DNA of 64,000 bases from Gemmatimonas sp. (GTDB taxonomy: Bacteria > Gemmatimonadota > Gemmatimonadetes > Gemmatimonadales > Gemmatimonadaceae): assembly GCA_011390885.1 (NCBI GenBank), contig JAABRO010000054.1, positions 111,601 through 175,600 of the forward strand. Direction: 5' to 3'. The notes beneath the pieces are model-generated. The model ran no database searches. It had not been told where the DNA came from and saw only the letters and a program-made list of their open reading frames with translations. Within the stretch, counting starts at the first letter, position 1, and each line of letters opens with the position of its first letter. The translations under genes were made by a program, and so were the position numbers. Positions 16,685 to 26,267 of this stretch are shown here, piece after piece.

Positions 16685-17506
16685 TCAGCGCCGGCGCGGC
16701 ACGCGCAGCCGCATCGGCCCCGGCACGAAGGCGCGCCCATCGAACGGCCACGCCTGCACCTCGAGCTCCGTCGCCGAGGCCTCGATCACGTTGAGCGCAC
16801 TCGGCCGGTGCCCGCGCATGCGGTTCGAGAGCGTGTTGGCGGCGCTCACCACGAAGCGGCCGGCTGCGCGCTCGACCAGCTCCACGCGCTCCTCGTGATC
16901 GTGGCCGGTGCACACCACGTCCACCGGCATGGCCGCGATGGCATCCAGCACCCGCTGGGGCTGCTTGAGGCCCCATCGATTCGACAGCCGTCCCCGCACC
17001 ACGTTGTGGTGCACCACCAGCACGCGCAGGTCGCCCGGTGGCGCCGCCGCCAGCCGCGCCTGGGCATTGCGCAGCTGCGCCGGCGTGAGCCCACCCTTCA
17101 CGCGCCAGTCGCGCGGGTACCAGGTGAGCGATTCGGGGTTGGTGCCCCACGCGGAGTTGAGTCCCACCAGGGTGACGCCCGGCACGCGAAGGGTGGGCTC
17201 CACCTCCTCGGCGATGAACGCGCGATAGCGTTCGTGCACCCGCGCGAAGTCTCCCCAGCCGAAGGGCGCGTGCCACCAGGCGGCGTCGTGGTTGCCGGGC
17301 ACCACGATGGTGGGCGCCACGGCCCGGAACCGATCGAGGATCGCGCGCGCCTCGACGAACTCGTGCTCGCGGGCGCGCTGCGAGACATCGCCGGAGACCA
17401 CGATGGCATCCCAGCGCCCCGACGCCGCGACGTCGAGCGCGGCCTCCACGTGCGCGGCCACGAAGGGGCGGCCGCAATGGATGTCGGAGACGTGCAGGAG
17501 GCGCAT
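16685..17506 (-). CDS. Calcineurin-like metallophosphoesterase
   Basis: 273 residues from the ATG at 17506 (MRLLHVSDIHCGRPF). The 20-residue longer form starts at a TTG overlapping the isocitrate dehydrogenase stop and lacks domain content. The metallophosphoesterase motifs are all present: DIH, GDVS, PGNHD, VVHHN and TGHDHEERVE. The family hydrolyses phosphomono- or diesters (cyclic nucleotides, DNA, lipid A precursors) using two metal ions; the substrate is unknown here. The segment YPRDWRVKGGLTPAQLRNAQ is typical of CpdA/Icc-like cytoplasmic enzymes. It follows idh after 52 nt and may be in its operon. Confidence 0.8.
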   Translation of the reverse strand: MRLLHVSDIHCGRPFVAAHVEAALDVAASGRWDAIVVSGDVSQRAREHEFVEARAILDRFRAVAPTIVVPGNHDAAWWHAPFGWGDFARVHERYRAFIAEEVEPTLRVPGVTLVGLNSAWGTNPESLTWYPRDWRVKGGLTPAQLRNAQARLAAAPPGDLRVLVVHHNVVRGRLSNRWGLKQPQRVLDAIAAMPVDVVCTGHDHEERVELVERAAGRFVVSAANTLSNRMRGHRPSALNVIEASATELEVQAWPFDGRAFVPGPMRLRVPRRR

Positions 17507-17558
17507 CGCCGGCGCCGCGGTCGTTGGGACGCCGGCCGGTTGCTGCGGGCCGTGCGCG

Positions 17559-18572
17559 TCAGGCAAGCGCGGCGATCACGGCTTCCGTGAACTCGTCGGT
17601 GCTCGCCGTGCCGCCGAGGTCGCGCGTGCGCGCGGCGCCGTCCTGCACGGTGCGCTCGAAGGCGCTCCGCACACGCGCCGCCACGTCGGGCTGCCCGATG
17701 TGATCGCAGAGCATGCAGCCGGCGAGCAGCAGCGCGCCGGGGTTCGCGATGCCCTTGCCCACGATGTCGGGCGCCGTGCCGTGCACCGCCTCGAAGATCG
17801 CCGCCGTCGTGCCGATGTTGGCGCCGGGCGTCATGCCGAGGCCGCCCACGAGCCCCGAGATCTCGTCGGAGAGAATGTCGCCGAAGAGGTTCGTGGTCAC
17901 GATCACGTCGAACTGCTCGGGGCGCATCACGAGGTGCATGGCCATCGCGTCGATGATGCGCTCCTCGAACTGCACGCGCCCCTCGTACTCGCGGGCCACC
18001 ATGCGCCCGGTGTCGAGGAAGAGCCCTTGCGAGTACTTGAGGATGTTCGCCTTGTGCACGAGCGTGACCTTCTGGCGGCCATTCGCGAGCGCATACTCGA
18101 ACGCATAGCGCACGATGCGCTCCGACCCGAAGCGCGTGATCACCGCGATCGACTCGGCGGCCGCGCGCGGATCGTCGCCGATGCGCACGTAATGCTCGTG
18201 GCCGATGTAGAGCCCCTCGGTGTTCTCGCGCACGAGCACGAGGTCGATGTCGGAGAAGCGACCGGGCACGATCGTCTTCGCCGGCCGCACGTTCGCGTAC
18301 AGGTCGAACGTCTTGCGCAGCGCCACGTTGACGGAGCGGAACCCCTCCCCCACCGGCGTCTCGAGCGGTCCCTTGAGCGCAACGCGGGTCTGCTTGATGG
18401 AATCGAGCGTCGCGTCGGGCATCGGGTCGCCCCAGCGACTCACCCCGGCGATGCCGGCCACCTGGGTATCCCAGGCGATGTCGGCGCCGGCGGCGGTCAG
18501 GATGCGAACGGTGGCATCGGAGATCGACGGCCCGATGCCGTCGCCGGGGATCAGCGTGACTGGAGTGGACAT
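17559..18572 (-). CDS. icd: NAD-dependent isocitrate dehydrogenase (IDH/IPMDH family)
   Basis: 337 residues from the ATG at 18572 (MSTPVTLIPGDGIGPSISD). The open frame runs much further upstream but only as an antisense shadow of the next gene. Substrate loop GEGFRSVNVALRKTFDLYAN and RENTEGLYIGHEHYVR; metal/substrate segment TTNLFGDILSDEISGLVGG; nucleotide segment EAVHGTAPDIVGKGIANPGA. The Asp-Ile after TAP is the NAD-type rather than NADP-type signature. Ser in the FRSVN segment favours isocitrate over isopropylmalate. It converts isocitrate to 2-oxoglutarate in the TCA cycle. Homoisocitrate dehydrogenase is a less likely alternative. Confidence 0.8.
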   Translation of the reverse strand: MSTPVTLIPGDGIGPSISDATVRILTAAGADIAWDTQVAGIAGVSRWGDPMPDATLDSIKQTRVALKGPLETPVGEGFRSVNVALRKTFDLYANVRPAKTIVPGRFSDIDLVLVRENTEGLYIGHEHYVRIGDDPRAAAESIAVITRFGSERIVRYAFEYALANGRQKVTLVHKANILKYSQGLFLDTGRMVAREYEGRVQFEERIIDAMAMHLVMRPEQFDVIVTTNLFGDILSDEISGLVGGLGMTPGANIGTTAAIFEAVHGTAPDIVGKGIANPGALLLAGCMLCDHIGQPDVAARVRSAFERTVQDGAARTRDLGGTASTDEFTEAVIAALA

Positions 18573-18658
18573 GCGAGCAATCTGGCGTGGGGAGTGGGGG
18601 AGGTCACGGCCTGCCGGGAAAAGTCTCGGCTGCACCACCCCCGCGGCACCCCCCCGGC

Positions 18659-19966
18659 CTACATCGATTGCTGGCAGAGCACCGTGCGCGCCGCGACGGA
18701 TTCGGGGAGGAGCACATCCAGGACACCGGCCGTCGGCCACACGTCCGGCGAGAGCAGCGACGTGGGCGACTCGCGCACCGTGCGGGCGGCCCGGGGGAGC
18801 AGTTCGAGCATCGGACCGAACGCGGGGTGATCGCGGTGCTTCGCCGCCAGCTCGGCGAGCCTCGACTCCCGCTCCGGGGAGAAGCCGAAGAGCACCTCGC
18901 GGGTGTGTCCGCAGCCGCCGAGCACGTTGGCGTAGAGGATCTCGACGCGCACCGCGAAGGGGAGCTTTTCGTCGTCGAAGAGCTCCATGGCGAGCGTGCC
19001 CGTGGGGCTGGCGGCGTCGCGCTGCGCCGCACGCTGCAGGGCGAGCAGGCTGGACGCATTGCTGGTGGCGAGGCGTTCGAGTTCGTCCGCGCGCGCCGTC
19101 GTGCGCGTGTCGCCGGCGGCACGCGCGGCGTCGGCCACGAGTCGAGCGCCGGCGAGCGCGAAGCTCCGGCCCACGAGGAAGTCCACGAGGATCGGCGAGT
19201 CGAGGTAGTGGCGGCTGGCCGCCACGTTCTCGAGGCCGCGCAGCGACGCCGTGGCGGCATCGCCCCGCTGCAGTGCGAGGCGGCCCGCGAGTTCGTTGAG
19301 CTGCATGAGCTGACGCGCTCCACTGTAGCGGCGCACCGGCAAGTCGAACGTGCTCTGCACACCAGGCAGTCCGTCGCGATAGCCCCACAGCGGCGGCAAC
19401 GGCGCGCTCCGGGCGAACCGCCGCCAGACGCCCATCCAGTCGGACATCGTGTCGGCAGCGATGCGCGCGAGGTCGGTCGGCTCGCTCGCCGAATCACCGC
19501 GCACCGCGTGGAGCAGGGTGGCGAGTTCGGACGCGGACGCACGCGGCGGGTCCGACGGTCGGCGCGAAGCATCGGGGCGCACGAACGTCGCGTGCCGGGC
19601 GGCGGCCGTGTCCCACTGGTGCACCATGAGCGCCACCGTCAGCGAGTCCGCATCGGAGAAGGGCGCCAGCGGAGCCACCAGCGAGTCCACGAGGCCACGC
19701 AGGCTTCCCGAGGCGGCGAGTGTGGCCCGTGCCTCGGCCAGCGGGATCGTGGCCACGGCGCCGCGCTGCTGCAGCTGTTCCCGCTCCCGCGTGACGTCGG
19801 ACGCCACGATGACCGTGGCCGCTGTCGCGAAGACGGCGAGCACGATGGCGATGGCGGCCAGCGTGGCCAGGATGACGGTGGGTCGCGCGGTGGTGTCGAT
19901 CGGCTTCACGGGCGAGGCGAGTGCGGCGGGAGCATGCAGCACGTCGTCACCGGGACGGCGCGCCAC
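18659..19966 (-). CDS. Unknown protein with N-terminal membrane anchor
   Basis: 435 residues; I do not recognise the family. A single hydrophobic segment (about residues 29-55, TVILATLAAIAIVLAVFATA) is followed by a short heptad-like stretch REREQLQQRG. About 360 Ala/Leu/Arg-rich, probably helical residues follow and would face the periplasm. The pattern of paired helices (AGRLALQRGDAATASLRGLE; ALAGARLVADAARAAGD) suggests TPR-like helical repeats. Two cysteines lie near the C-terminal part (GGCG, LCQQ). The start is a GTG at 19966 or a second GTG at 19942. It is 86 nt upstream of idh on the same strand and divergent from the S9 peptidase. Confidence 0.65.
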   Translation of the reverse strand: MARRPGDDVLHAPAALASPVKPIDTTARPTVILATLAAIAIVLAVFATAATVIVASDVTREREQLQQRGAVATIPLAEARATLAASGSLRGLVDSLVAPLAPFSDADSLTVALMVHQWDTAAARHATFVRPDASRRPSDPPRASASELATLLHAVRGDSASEPTDLARIAADTMSDWMGVWRRFARSAPLPPLWGYRDGLPGVQSTFDLPVRRYSGARQLMQLNELAGRLALQRGDAATASLRGLENVAASRHYLDSPILVDFLVGRSFALAGARLVADAARAAGDTRTTARADELERLATSNASSLLALQRAAQRDAASPTGTLAMELFDDEKLPFAVRVEILYANVLGGCGHTREVLFGFSPERESRLAELAAKHRDHPAFGPMLELLPRAARTVRESPTSLLSPDVWPTAGVLDVLLPESVAARTVLCQQSM

Positions 19967-20185
19967 TCGTGCACCAGACGCGATTCCGTGCGCCCGGTCA
20001 CGCCACCGTCACGCGGCCTGTCGCCAGCGTCACGGCGCGGGCCGCGGACGCGCCGCGCAAGGGCTCGCACGGGCCAGGCAGGGCGTCGACCTCGCGAGCG
20101 GCCGGCTGCAGTCCCTAGGTTCCGAACGGTTCCGCACGCGGCGCGCCGTGCCTGCGCACCTGTCCGACCCCTTCCCTGACGCCTC

Positions 20186-22576
20186 ATGTTCCGATTCCGA
20201 CGCCTGCCCCACCCCGCCGCGCTCCCCGGCCTCTGCCTCGGCATCGCGCTGCTGACCGCCCGCAGCGGCTCCCTCGACGCACAGCCAGCGGCGCAGCCCG
20301 CCGCACCCGCGTTCGACCTGAGCGTGGCCAACATCATGCGCGGTCCGGAGCACTACGGCTGGGAGCCGCAGCAGGTGCGCTGGACGGCCGATGGCCAGTG
20401 GCTCTACTTCCGATGGGTGGAGGCTGGCTCGGCGTGGGACACGCCGATGGCGTGGTATCGCGTGCGCCCCACCGCCGGATCGACGCCGGAGCGCATCACG
20501 GACGCGCACGCGGACTCGGTCGCGCCTTACCTCGCCACCGGGCCGCTCACCCGCGACGGTCGCACGCGGGCCGTCGCCGCCAACGGGGACCTCTGGCTCG
20601 TGGAGACGCGACGCGGCACGGCGCGCCGGCTCACGGAGACGGTGGCCAGCGAGTCGGACCCGCGCTTCAGCGCCGACGAGCGCCACCTGCTGTTCCTGCG
20701 CGAAGGCAACGCCTACGCGCTCGAACTCGCCACGGGCGCGGTGCGCCAGCTCACCGACATTCGCGCCGGCACCGCGCCCCGTGACTCGGCCGCCGCGACC
20801 GGCCAGCGCGGTGCGCTCGTGCGGGACCAGCGCGACCTGCTGCAGGTGATCCGCGACCGGGCGCGCACCGACTCGATCGCGCGCGCGAACCGTGACGCCG
20901 CCGCTGCGCGGCGCCTGCCCGTGCTCTACGCGCCGGCCGGCGAGCGCATCGTATCGGTAAGCGTCTCCCCCAACCTGCGCGTGGCGATCCTCGTGACGAG
21001 CGCGGCGGGCACCGGCGCCCGCACGGCGGATGTGCCCAACTACGTGACCTCGAGCGGCTACGCGGAGATGATTCCCACGCGCAGCAAGGTGGGCGACGCC
21101 CAGTCGCGGTCGCGGGCGTGGCGCGTGGACCTCGCGAGCGGCGCGATGACGGCGGTGCCGGTGATCGGCCGCGACAGCGCGGCGCGCGCGGCGTCCTTGC
21201 AGGTGAGCGGCTGGCGCGAGGACGGCAGCATGGCGCTGCTCTTCGCCACGTCCCTCGACTTCAAGTCGCGGTACCTGGTCGTGGTGCCCGCCGAGGGCGC
21301 CCCCCTGCTCACCGACGCCCTGCAGGACAGCGCGTGGGTGAACGGCCCGTGCTTCGGCTGCGCCGGCTGGCTCCCCGATGGTCGCGCGTGGTTCGTGTCC
21401 GAGGCGAGCGGCTACGCGCACCTCTACGCCGCGCAACCCGACGGCAGCGCGCGCACCGCGCTCACCAGCGGCGAGTGGGAAGTGCTGCAGGTGGACGTGT
21501 CCCCCGACCGGCGCTGGTTCTGGCTGCACACCAGCGAGACGTCACCATTCGTGCGCGAGTTCTGGCGCATGCCGATCACGGGCGGCGCGCGGGAGAAGCT
21601 CACGCACGAGACGGGCGGGCACGCGGTGGTGGTGAGCCCCGACGGACGGCGCGCGGCCAACGTGTTCTCGTCATCGAACACGCCGCCCGAACTGTTCGTG
21701 CAGTCCTTCTCCGGCCGCGACCGCGTGCAGCTCACCACGTCCACGAGTGACGCGTTCCGCCGCGCCACGTGGCAGGCACCGCCGATCGTTCGCATTCCGG
21801 CGAGCGACGGCGTGGCCGTGCCCGCGCGGCTGTACACGCCCGAGTCGGTGGGCGCGGCGCGCAACGGCGCGGCGGTGATCTTCGTGCACGGGGCCGGCTA
21901 CCTGCACAACGTGCACGAGTACTGGTCGAGCTACGCGCGCGAGTACCTGTTCCACCACCTGCTCGCGTCGCGCGGCTACGTGGTGCTCGACATCGACTAC
22001 CGCGCGTCAGCGGGCTACGGCCGCGACTGGCGCACGGCGATCTATCGCCACATGGGTGGCCGCGACCTGCAGGACCATGTGGACGGCTCGCGCTGGCTGC
22101 AGCAGGAGCACGGCATCGCCCCGGAACGCGTCGGCATCTATGGGGGCAGCTATGGCGGCTTCATCACGCTCATGGCGCTCTTCAACGCGCCGAAGGATTT
22201 CGGCGCCGGCGCGGCCTTGCGCGCCGTGACCGACTGGGCGCACTACAACCACGGGTATACCGGCCGCATCCTCAACCAGCCGCAGGACGACACCACGTCG
22301 TATCGCCGCTCGTCACCGATCTTCTTCGCGGAAGGCCTCGAGGATCCGCTCCTGATCGCGCATGGCATGGTGGACACCAACGTGCACTTCCAGGACGTGG
22401 TGCGCCTTGCGCAGCGGCTGATCGAGCTCGGCAAGACCGAGTGGGAGATGGCCGTCTACCCGGTCGAGGACCACGGATTCGTTCGCCCCGACTCGTGGAC
22501 CGACGAGTACCGTCGCATTCTCGAGCTGTTCGAGCGCACGATCGGGCCGAACGGCACGAAGGCCGGCGGGCGCTGA
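20186..22576 (+). CDS. S9-family prolyl oligopeptidase / dipeptidyl peptidase IV-like
   Basis: 796 residues. The signal peptide includes LPGLCLGIALLTARSGSLDAQ. An N-terminal beta-propeller follows (repeated motifs such as DGQWLYFRWVE, DERHLLFLREGNAYALEL, DGRAWFVSEASGYAHLY). The C-terminal alpha/beta-hydrolase has the nucleophile in YGGSYGGFITLMALF (Ser near 655), Asp in AHGMVDTNVHFQD near 730 and His in YPVEDHGFVRPD near 762. It is probably a periplasmic exo- or oligopeptidase releasing dipeptides after proline or similar residues. It is monocistronic and ends at a strong hairpin shared with the convergent sensor kinase gene. Confidence 0.9.
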   Translation: MFRFRRLPHPAALPGLCLGIALLTARSGSLDAQPAAQPAAPAFDLSVANIMRGPEHYGWEPQQVRWTADGQWLYFRWVEAGSAWDTPMAWYRVRPTAGSTPERITDAHADSVAPYLATGPLTRDGRTRAVAANGDLWLVETRRGTARRLTETVASESDPRFSADERHLLFLREGNAYALELATGAVRQLTDIRAGTAPRDSAAATGQRGALVRDQRDLLQVIRDRARTDSIARANRDAAAARRLPVLYAPAGERIVSVSVSPNLRVAILVTSAAGTGARTADVPNYVTSSGYAEMIPTRSKVGDAQSRSRAWRVDLASGAMTAVPVIGRDSAARAASLQVSGWREDGSMALLFATSLDFKSRYLVVVPAEGAPLLTDALQDSAWVNGPCFGCAGWLPDGRAWFVSEASGYAHLYAAQPDGSARTALTSGEWEVLQVDVSPDRRWFWLHTSETSPFVREFWRMPITGGAREKLTHETGGHAVVVSPDGRRAANVFSSSNTPPELFVQSFSGRDRVQLTTSTSDAFRRATWQAPPIVRIPASDGVAVPARLYTPESVGAARNGAAVIFVHGAGYLHNVHEYWSSYAREYLFHHLLASRGYVVLDIDYRASAGYGRDWRTAIYRHMGGRDLQDHVDGSRWLQQEHGIAPERVGIYGGSYGGFITLMALFNAPKDFGAGAALRAVTDWAHYNHGYTGRILNQPQDDTTSYRRSSPIFFAEGLEDPLLIAHGMVDTNVHFQDVVRLAQRLIELGKTEWEMAVYPVEDHGFVRPDSWTDEYRRILELFERTIGPNGTKAGGR

Positions 22577-22587
22577 CGGGCCGCGCG

Positions 22588-22621
22588 CGCCGTCCCCGCA
22601 CGTCAGCGCGCGGGGACGGCG
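22588..22621. terminator. Convergent terminator between S9 peptidase and hybrid kinase genes
   Basis: 12-bp perfect stem, CGCCGTCCCCGC with GCGGGGACGGCG, and a 10-nt loop. The stop codon of the minus-strand kinase (22603-22605) lies inside the loop, and its last codons form the right arm. Confidence 0.6.
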
Positions 22622-24831
22622 TCCTCGGCGAGGAGCAGCTGCACGGCCTGCAGCAGCGAGGCGGGCGCGAAGGGTTTCTCGAGAAACGCGGTGTGCGGCG
22701 TGGCGAGCAGCGTGTCGAGCGCGTTCGTCTCGCGATAGCCTGACACGAACAGCACGGGCAGGTCGCGGCGGCGTGCACGCAGCGCCGTCACCAGTTCCAC
22801 GCCGCCCAGTCGTGGCATCACGACATCGCTGATCACCACGTCGACCGATGCGAGCGTGGCCTCGTCACACAGCGCGAGCGCCTGCTCGCCGTCGACGGCA
22901 GAGAGCACGTCGTACTGTTGCTGATGCAGTACGCGCTCCACGACGCGGCGCACGGCGTCCTCGTCCTCGACGAGCAGGACACGCAGTGCCGCCGAGATCG
23001 GCGCCACGGGCGGCTCCTGGTGCAGCGGCTCCGGCGTGGCCCCCTCGGGCGCAGGCGGAAAGAACAGTCGCACCTCGGTACCGCGCCCGGGGGTACTGTC
23101 CACCAGCACGTGGCCACTGTGCTGCACCACCGTGCCGTACACCATTGCCAGTCCGAGGCCGGTGCCCTGCCCGACCGGCTTGGTGGTGAAGAACGGCTCG
23201 AACGCGCGGGCGAGCACGTCCGGCGTCATGCCGATGCCGCCATCATGCACGGACACGACCAGCCACCGGCCGGCGGGCACGCCGTTCGCAAACTCCGGGT
23301 CGCCGGCCCGCACCTGCACCGTGCGCCCCTCGAGCGTCACGCGCCCGCCCGTGGGCATCGCGTCGCGCGCGTTCACCACGAGGTTCACGATCGCCTGCTC
23401 CACCGACACGGTATCGAGCCGCGCGAGCGCGAGGTCGGGTTCGATCACCAGGTCGAGCGCATAGTGTTCACCGATGATGCGACGCAGGAGCGACGCCACC
23501 TCCTCGAGCATCGCATCCGCGCGCACCACGCGCGGCGCCAGCTCCGACCGGCGCGCGAACGCGAGCAGCTGCCGGGTGAGCGCAGCCGAGCGGTCCGCGG
23601 CCTCGAGCGCCGCGTCGAGCTCGGCGCGCGCCGGGTGGGCCTCGTCGAGTTCGCCACGGGCGATCGCCGTGTTGCCGATGATCGCGGTGAGCAGGTTGTT
23701 GAAGTCATGCGCCACACCGCCCGCGAGCTGCCCGATGCTCTCGAGCTTCTGCGCCTGCACCTGCCGGTCCTGCCGCTCCTGCAGCCGAGCGGCCATTTCG
23801 TCCACGCTCGACGCCAGCCGCGCCATTTCGCCGGTACGCGCGCGCAGTCCCGTGCGCGCCGCCAGGTCGCCGCTGCCGATGCGCGCGGTGGCCTCGAGCA
23901 CCGCCCGCACGTCACGCAGCACGAAACGTTCGGCGGCCCACCACGCGGCCATGATCATGAGCGCCAGCCACACCACGAGCACGAGCAGCGTGGTGCGCAG
24001 CTGGGCGTTGACGCCCTCGTACACGGCAACAGCCGGCAGGCCGACCGTGAGCCAGACCGGCGCGCTGTCCGGCGACTGCAGCCGGTCGAAGGCCCACACA
24101 CGACGCACCCCGTCGATGCCGACCGCGTCCACCACGCCGCGCCCGTCCCGCTGCATCGCCTGCGCGATCGGATGATCGGGGGACGGCGGCAACACGGGTC
24201 GCTCCACTGCGGGCGCGCGTCGCAGGATGCTGTCGCCGCGCACGGTGATGGAGACCACGGCGCCGGGCGTGGCGAGGACACGTGCGCTCAGCGCGTCGAA
24301 CCAGCGCAGGCGCAGCCCCGCCGAGAGCACCCCCGCGAACGCGCCCGACTCGGCGGTGATGGGTACGTTCAGCGGCAGGAGGAGCTCGCCGGTGCCGGTG
24401 CTGCGCATGTACTCACCGACCAGGGCCGTGCGCGCGTCGCGCACGTACGCGAAGCCGGGATTCGCCGAGACATCGCGCGGCAGCGTGGTCACCCCGCGCG
24501 TCGCACAGTCCTGGATGCCATCGGCCAGGGTGCGCGTGACGGACCAGGCCTCCTCCACCATCTCCGAGAGCGCCGCCAGCGTGCGCCCGCACGCGGCCGC
24601 ATCGCCGGATCGGATGGCCGCGATCATGCCGAACGCGCGCAGGATGCGCAGTCCGTCCACGATCGCTTCCTGCTGCGCGCTCACGCCCGCCTCGACGAGC
24701 TGCAGCGCGGACGATTGCGCCGCCTCGAGTCGCGCCGTGCGTTCGCGCCCCACCAGAACCACGATCAGGATGAACGTCGGGACGAGGACGACCGCCACCA
24801 GCGTCAGCAGACGTGCGCGAAGACTCGTCAT
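22603..24831 (-). CDS. Membrane-bound hybrid histidine kinase with C-terminal receiver
   Basis: 742 residues from the ATG at 24831 (MTSLRARLLTLVAVVLVPTF). TM1 lies near residues 8-27, then an extracytoplasmic sensor of about 250 residues (Cache-like layout), TM2 near 277-298 and HAMP (ARIGSGDLAARTGLRARTGE). The HisKA phospho-His is in LAGGVAHDFNNLLTAIIGN near 374. HATPase boxes: NLVVNARDAMP, HDGGIGMTPD, FEPFFTTKPVGQGTGLGLAM. A receiver follows from about 615 with the acceptor Asp in VVISDVVMP near 664 and Lys in LEKPF. No DNA-binding output and no adjacent response regulator were found, so phosphorelay to an unlinked partner is likely. The signal is unknown. Confidence 0.9.
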   Translation of the reverse strand: MTSLRARLLTLVAVVLVPTFILIVVLVGRERTARLEAAQSSALQLVEAGVSAQQEAIVDGLRILRAFGMIAAIRSGDAAACGRTLAALSEMVEEAWSVTRTLADGIQDCATRGVTTLPRDVSANPGFAYVRDARTALVGEYMRSTGTGELLLPLNVPITAESGAFAGVLSAGLRLRWFDALSARVLATPGAVVSITVRGDSILRRAPAVERPVLPPSPDHPIAQAMQRDGRGVVDAVGIDGVRRVWAFDRLQSPDSAPVWLTVGLPAVAVYEGVNAQLRTTLLVLVVWLALMIMAAWWAAERFVLRDVRAVLEATARIGSGDLAARTGLRARTGEMARLASSVDEMAARLQERQDRQVQAQKLESIGQLAGGVAHDFNNLLTAIIGNTAIARGELDEAHPARAELDAALEAADRSAALTRQLLAFARRSELAPRVVRADAMLEEVASLLRRIIGEHYALDLVIEPDLALARLDTVSVEQAIVNLVVNARDAMPTGGRVTLEGRTVQVRAGDPEFANGVPAGRWLVVSVHDGGIGMTPDVLARAFEPFFTTKPVGQGTGLGLAMVYGTVVQHSGHVLVDSTPGRGTEVRLFFPPAPEGATPEPLHQEPPVAPISAALRVLLVEDEDAVRRVVERVLHQQQYDVLSAVDGEQALALCDEATLASVDVVISDVVMPRLGGVELVTALRARRRDLPVLFVSGYRETNALDTLLATPHTAFLEKPFAPASLLQAVQLLLAEDAVPAR

Positions 24832-24970
24832 GTGGGGCGTGAAACTCCGTCGTCGGGATGCTCGGCGCGGGATGCGCGGGTCGGCGGCTTCCGCAATATG
24901 CCACGCCTCGCGCCCGGTTGCCGAGCGTGGCCGTCTTGCGCCCGACGGTGCAGCGCGCCAGCGTGTGGCC

Positions 24971-26212
24971 ATGACGTTCCGCCGTTCCGCTCCGTCGGCC
25001 CTGAGCCGCGCCGAACATCGGCTGCGCGACCTGCGCCCGATGCTGCGCCCGCTTGCCGATGCGCTGCGTACGCGCGATGCCGCCACCCTCGAGTCCCAGG
25101 TGCGGCTGGCCCAGCTGGCCGCGCCCACGGGCGGCGAGACGCGGCGGGCCGCCCTGGTGGCGGACGCGTTCCGCCTGCGCGGGTTCACCCGGGTGCACAC
25201 CGATCGCGTCGGCAACGTGATCGCGCGGCGACCGGCGCAGGAGCCGTCCGCGCAGCCGATCGTCTGCATGGCGCATCTCGACACCGTCTTCGCGGCGGAC
25301 ACGCCGCTGCTGCTGCGTCACGAAGGGAGTCGACTGGTGTGTCCCGGCATCGGGGACAACGCGCGGGGCCTCGCGGCGATGCTCGCGATCGCCGACACGC
25401 TCGGCGTGCCTGGCCTCGACGGCGACGCGACACGACTCGGCCACCCCGTGGAGTTCGTGGCCACCGTCGGCGAGGAAGGACTTGGCAACCTGCGCGGCGC
25501 CCGTGGCTACTTCGACGACTTGGCGGCCGATGGCCGGGTGCCGCTCGCCGTGCTCGCCCTCGACGGCCCCGGCGACGAACGCATCGTGCATCACGCCCTC
25601 GGCTCGCGTCGCTACCGAATCACCTTCCATGGTCCCGGCGGACACTCGTGGGCCGACTTCGGGCGCCCCAACGCAATCCACGCCGCCGGCCGCGCCGCAT
25701 TCTGGCTCTCCTCGATGCCGTCCGAGTTCCGCAGTGCCGTCGCCGTGTCCGTGGGTCGCATTGGTGGCGGCGAGTCGCTCACCGCGATTCCGTCACTCGC
25801 CTGGATGGAAGTCGACGTGCGCGCCACGGACGAGACGGTGCTCGGCCGCGCCGACCGTCAGCTCCGCAGTGTGGTGCGGCAAGCGGCACTCGACGAGAAT
25901 CGCGGTCACACGGACGCACCGATGCGCGCGGAGGTGAGTGTGCTCGGCGAGCGCCCCGCCGGCCAGTTGCCCGCCGACCACCCTGTCGTGGCGCTGGCCA
26001 TGGCGGCCACGCGTGATGGCGGGCGCGATCCGCTCGGCGCAATCGCGAGCACCGACGCCAACATTCCGCTCTCGCGCGGCATCCCGGCCATCACCATCGG
26101 TGCCGGCGGGCGAGGTGGTGGGGCGCACACGCCAGACGAATGGTACGAGAACGCCGACGGCCCGCGCGGCCTCGTGCGCGCCCTCACGATCCTGACGGCG
26201 CTCGCGCGCTGA
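24971..26212 (+). CDS. M20-family zinc metallopeptidase
   Basis: 413 residues from the ATG at 24971; the open frame upstream is antisense to the kinase gene. M20/ArgE-DapE-type ligands: CMAHLDTVF (His, Asp), PGIGDNARGLAAM (bridging Asp), VATVGEEGLGNLRGARG (catalytic Glu and ligand Glu), ALDGPG and, near the end, GGGAHTPDEWYENADG (His ligand). The dimerisation lid includes FHGPGGHSWADFGRPNAIH. Closest in layout to peptidase T/carboxypeptidase G2-like aminoacyl peptidases, so probably a cytoplasmic di- or tripeptidase. It is divergent from the sensor kinase (139-nt spacer) and convergent with the sugar operon. Confidence 0.85.
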   Translation: MTFRRSAPSALSRAEHRLRDLRPMLRPLADALRTRDAATLESQVRLAQLAAPTGGETRRAALVADAFRLRGFTRVHTDRVGNVIARRPAQEPSAQPIVCMAHLDTVFAADTPLLLRHEGSRLVCPGIGDNARGLAAMLAIADTLGVPGLDGDATRLGHPVEFVATVGEEGLGNLRGARGYFDDLAADGRVPLAVLALDGPGDERIVHHALGSRRYRITFHGPGGHSWADFGRPNAIHAAGRAAFWLSSMPSEFRSAVAVSVGRIGGGESLTAIPSLAWMEVDVRATDETVLGRADRQLRSVVRQAALDENRGHTDAPMRAEVSVLGERPAGQLPADHPVVALAMAATRDGGRDPLGAIASTDANIPLSRGIPAITIGAGGRGGGAHTPDEWYENADGPRGLVRALTILTALAR

Positions 26213-26267
26213 GGCGACGCCACGCGACGCCTGCGCGCGGCCGAGGCCACGGCACAGGCGGCAACCC

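Noticed and set aside
18573..19388. 272-residue N-terminal extension of isocitrate dehydrogenase
   Set aside because: The extension is Arg-rich shadow sequence over the unknown gene at 18659-19966 on the same strand; the family start motif is right at the ATG at 18572.
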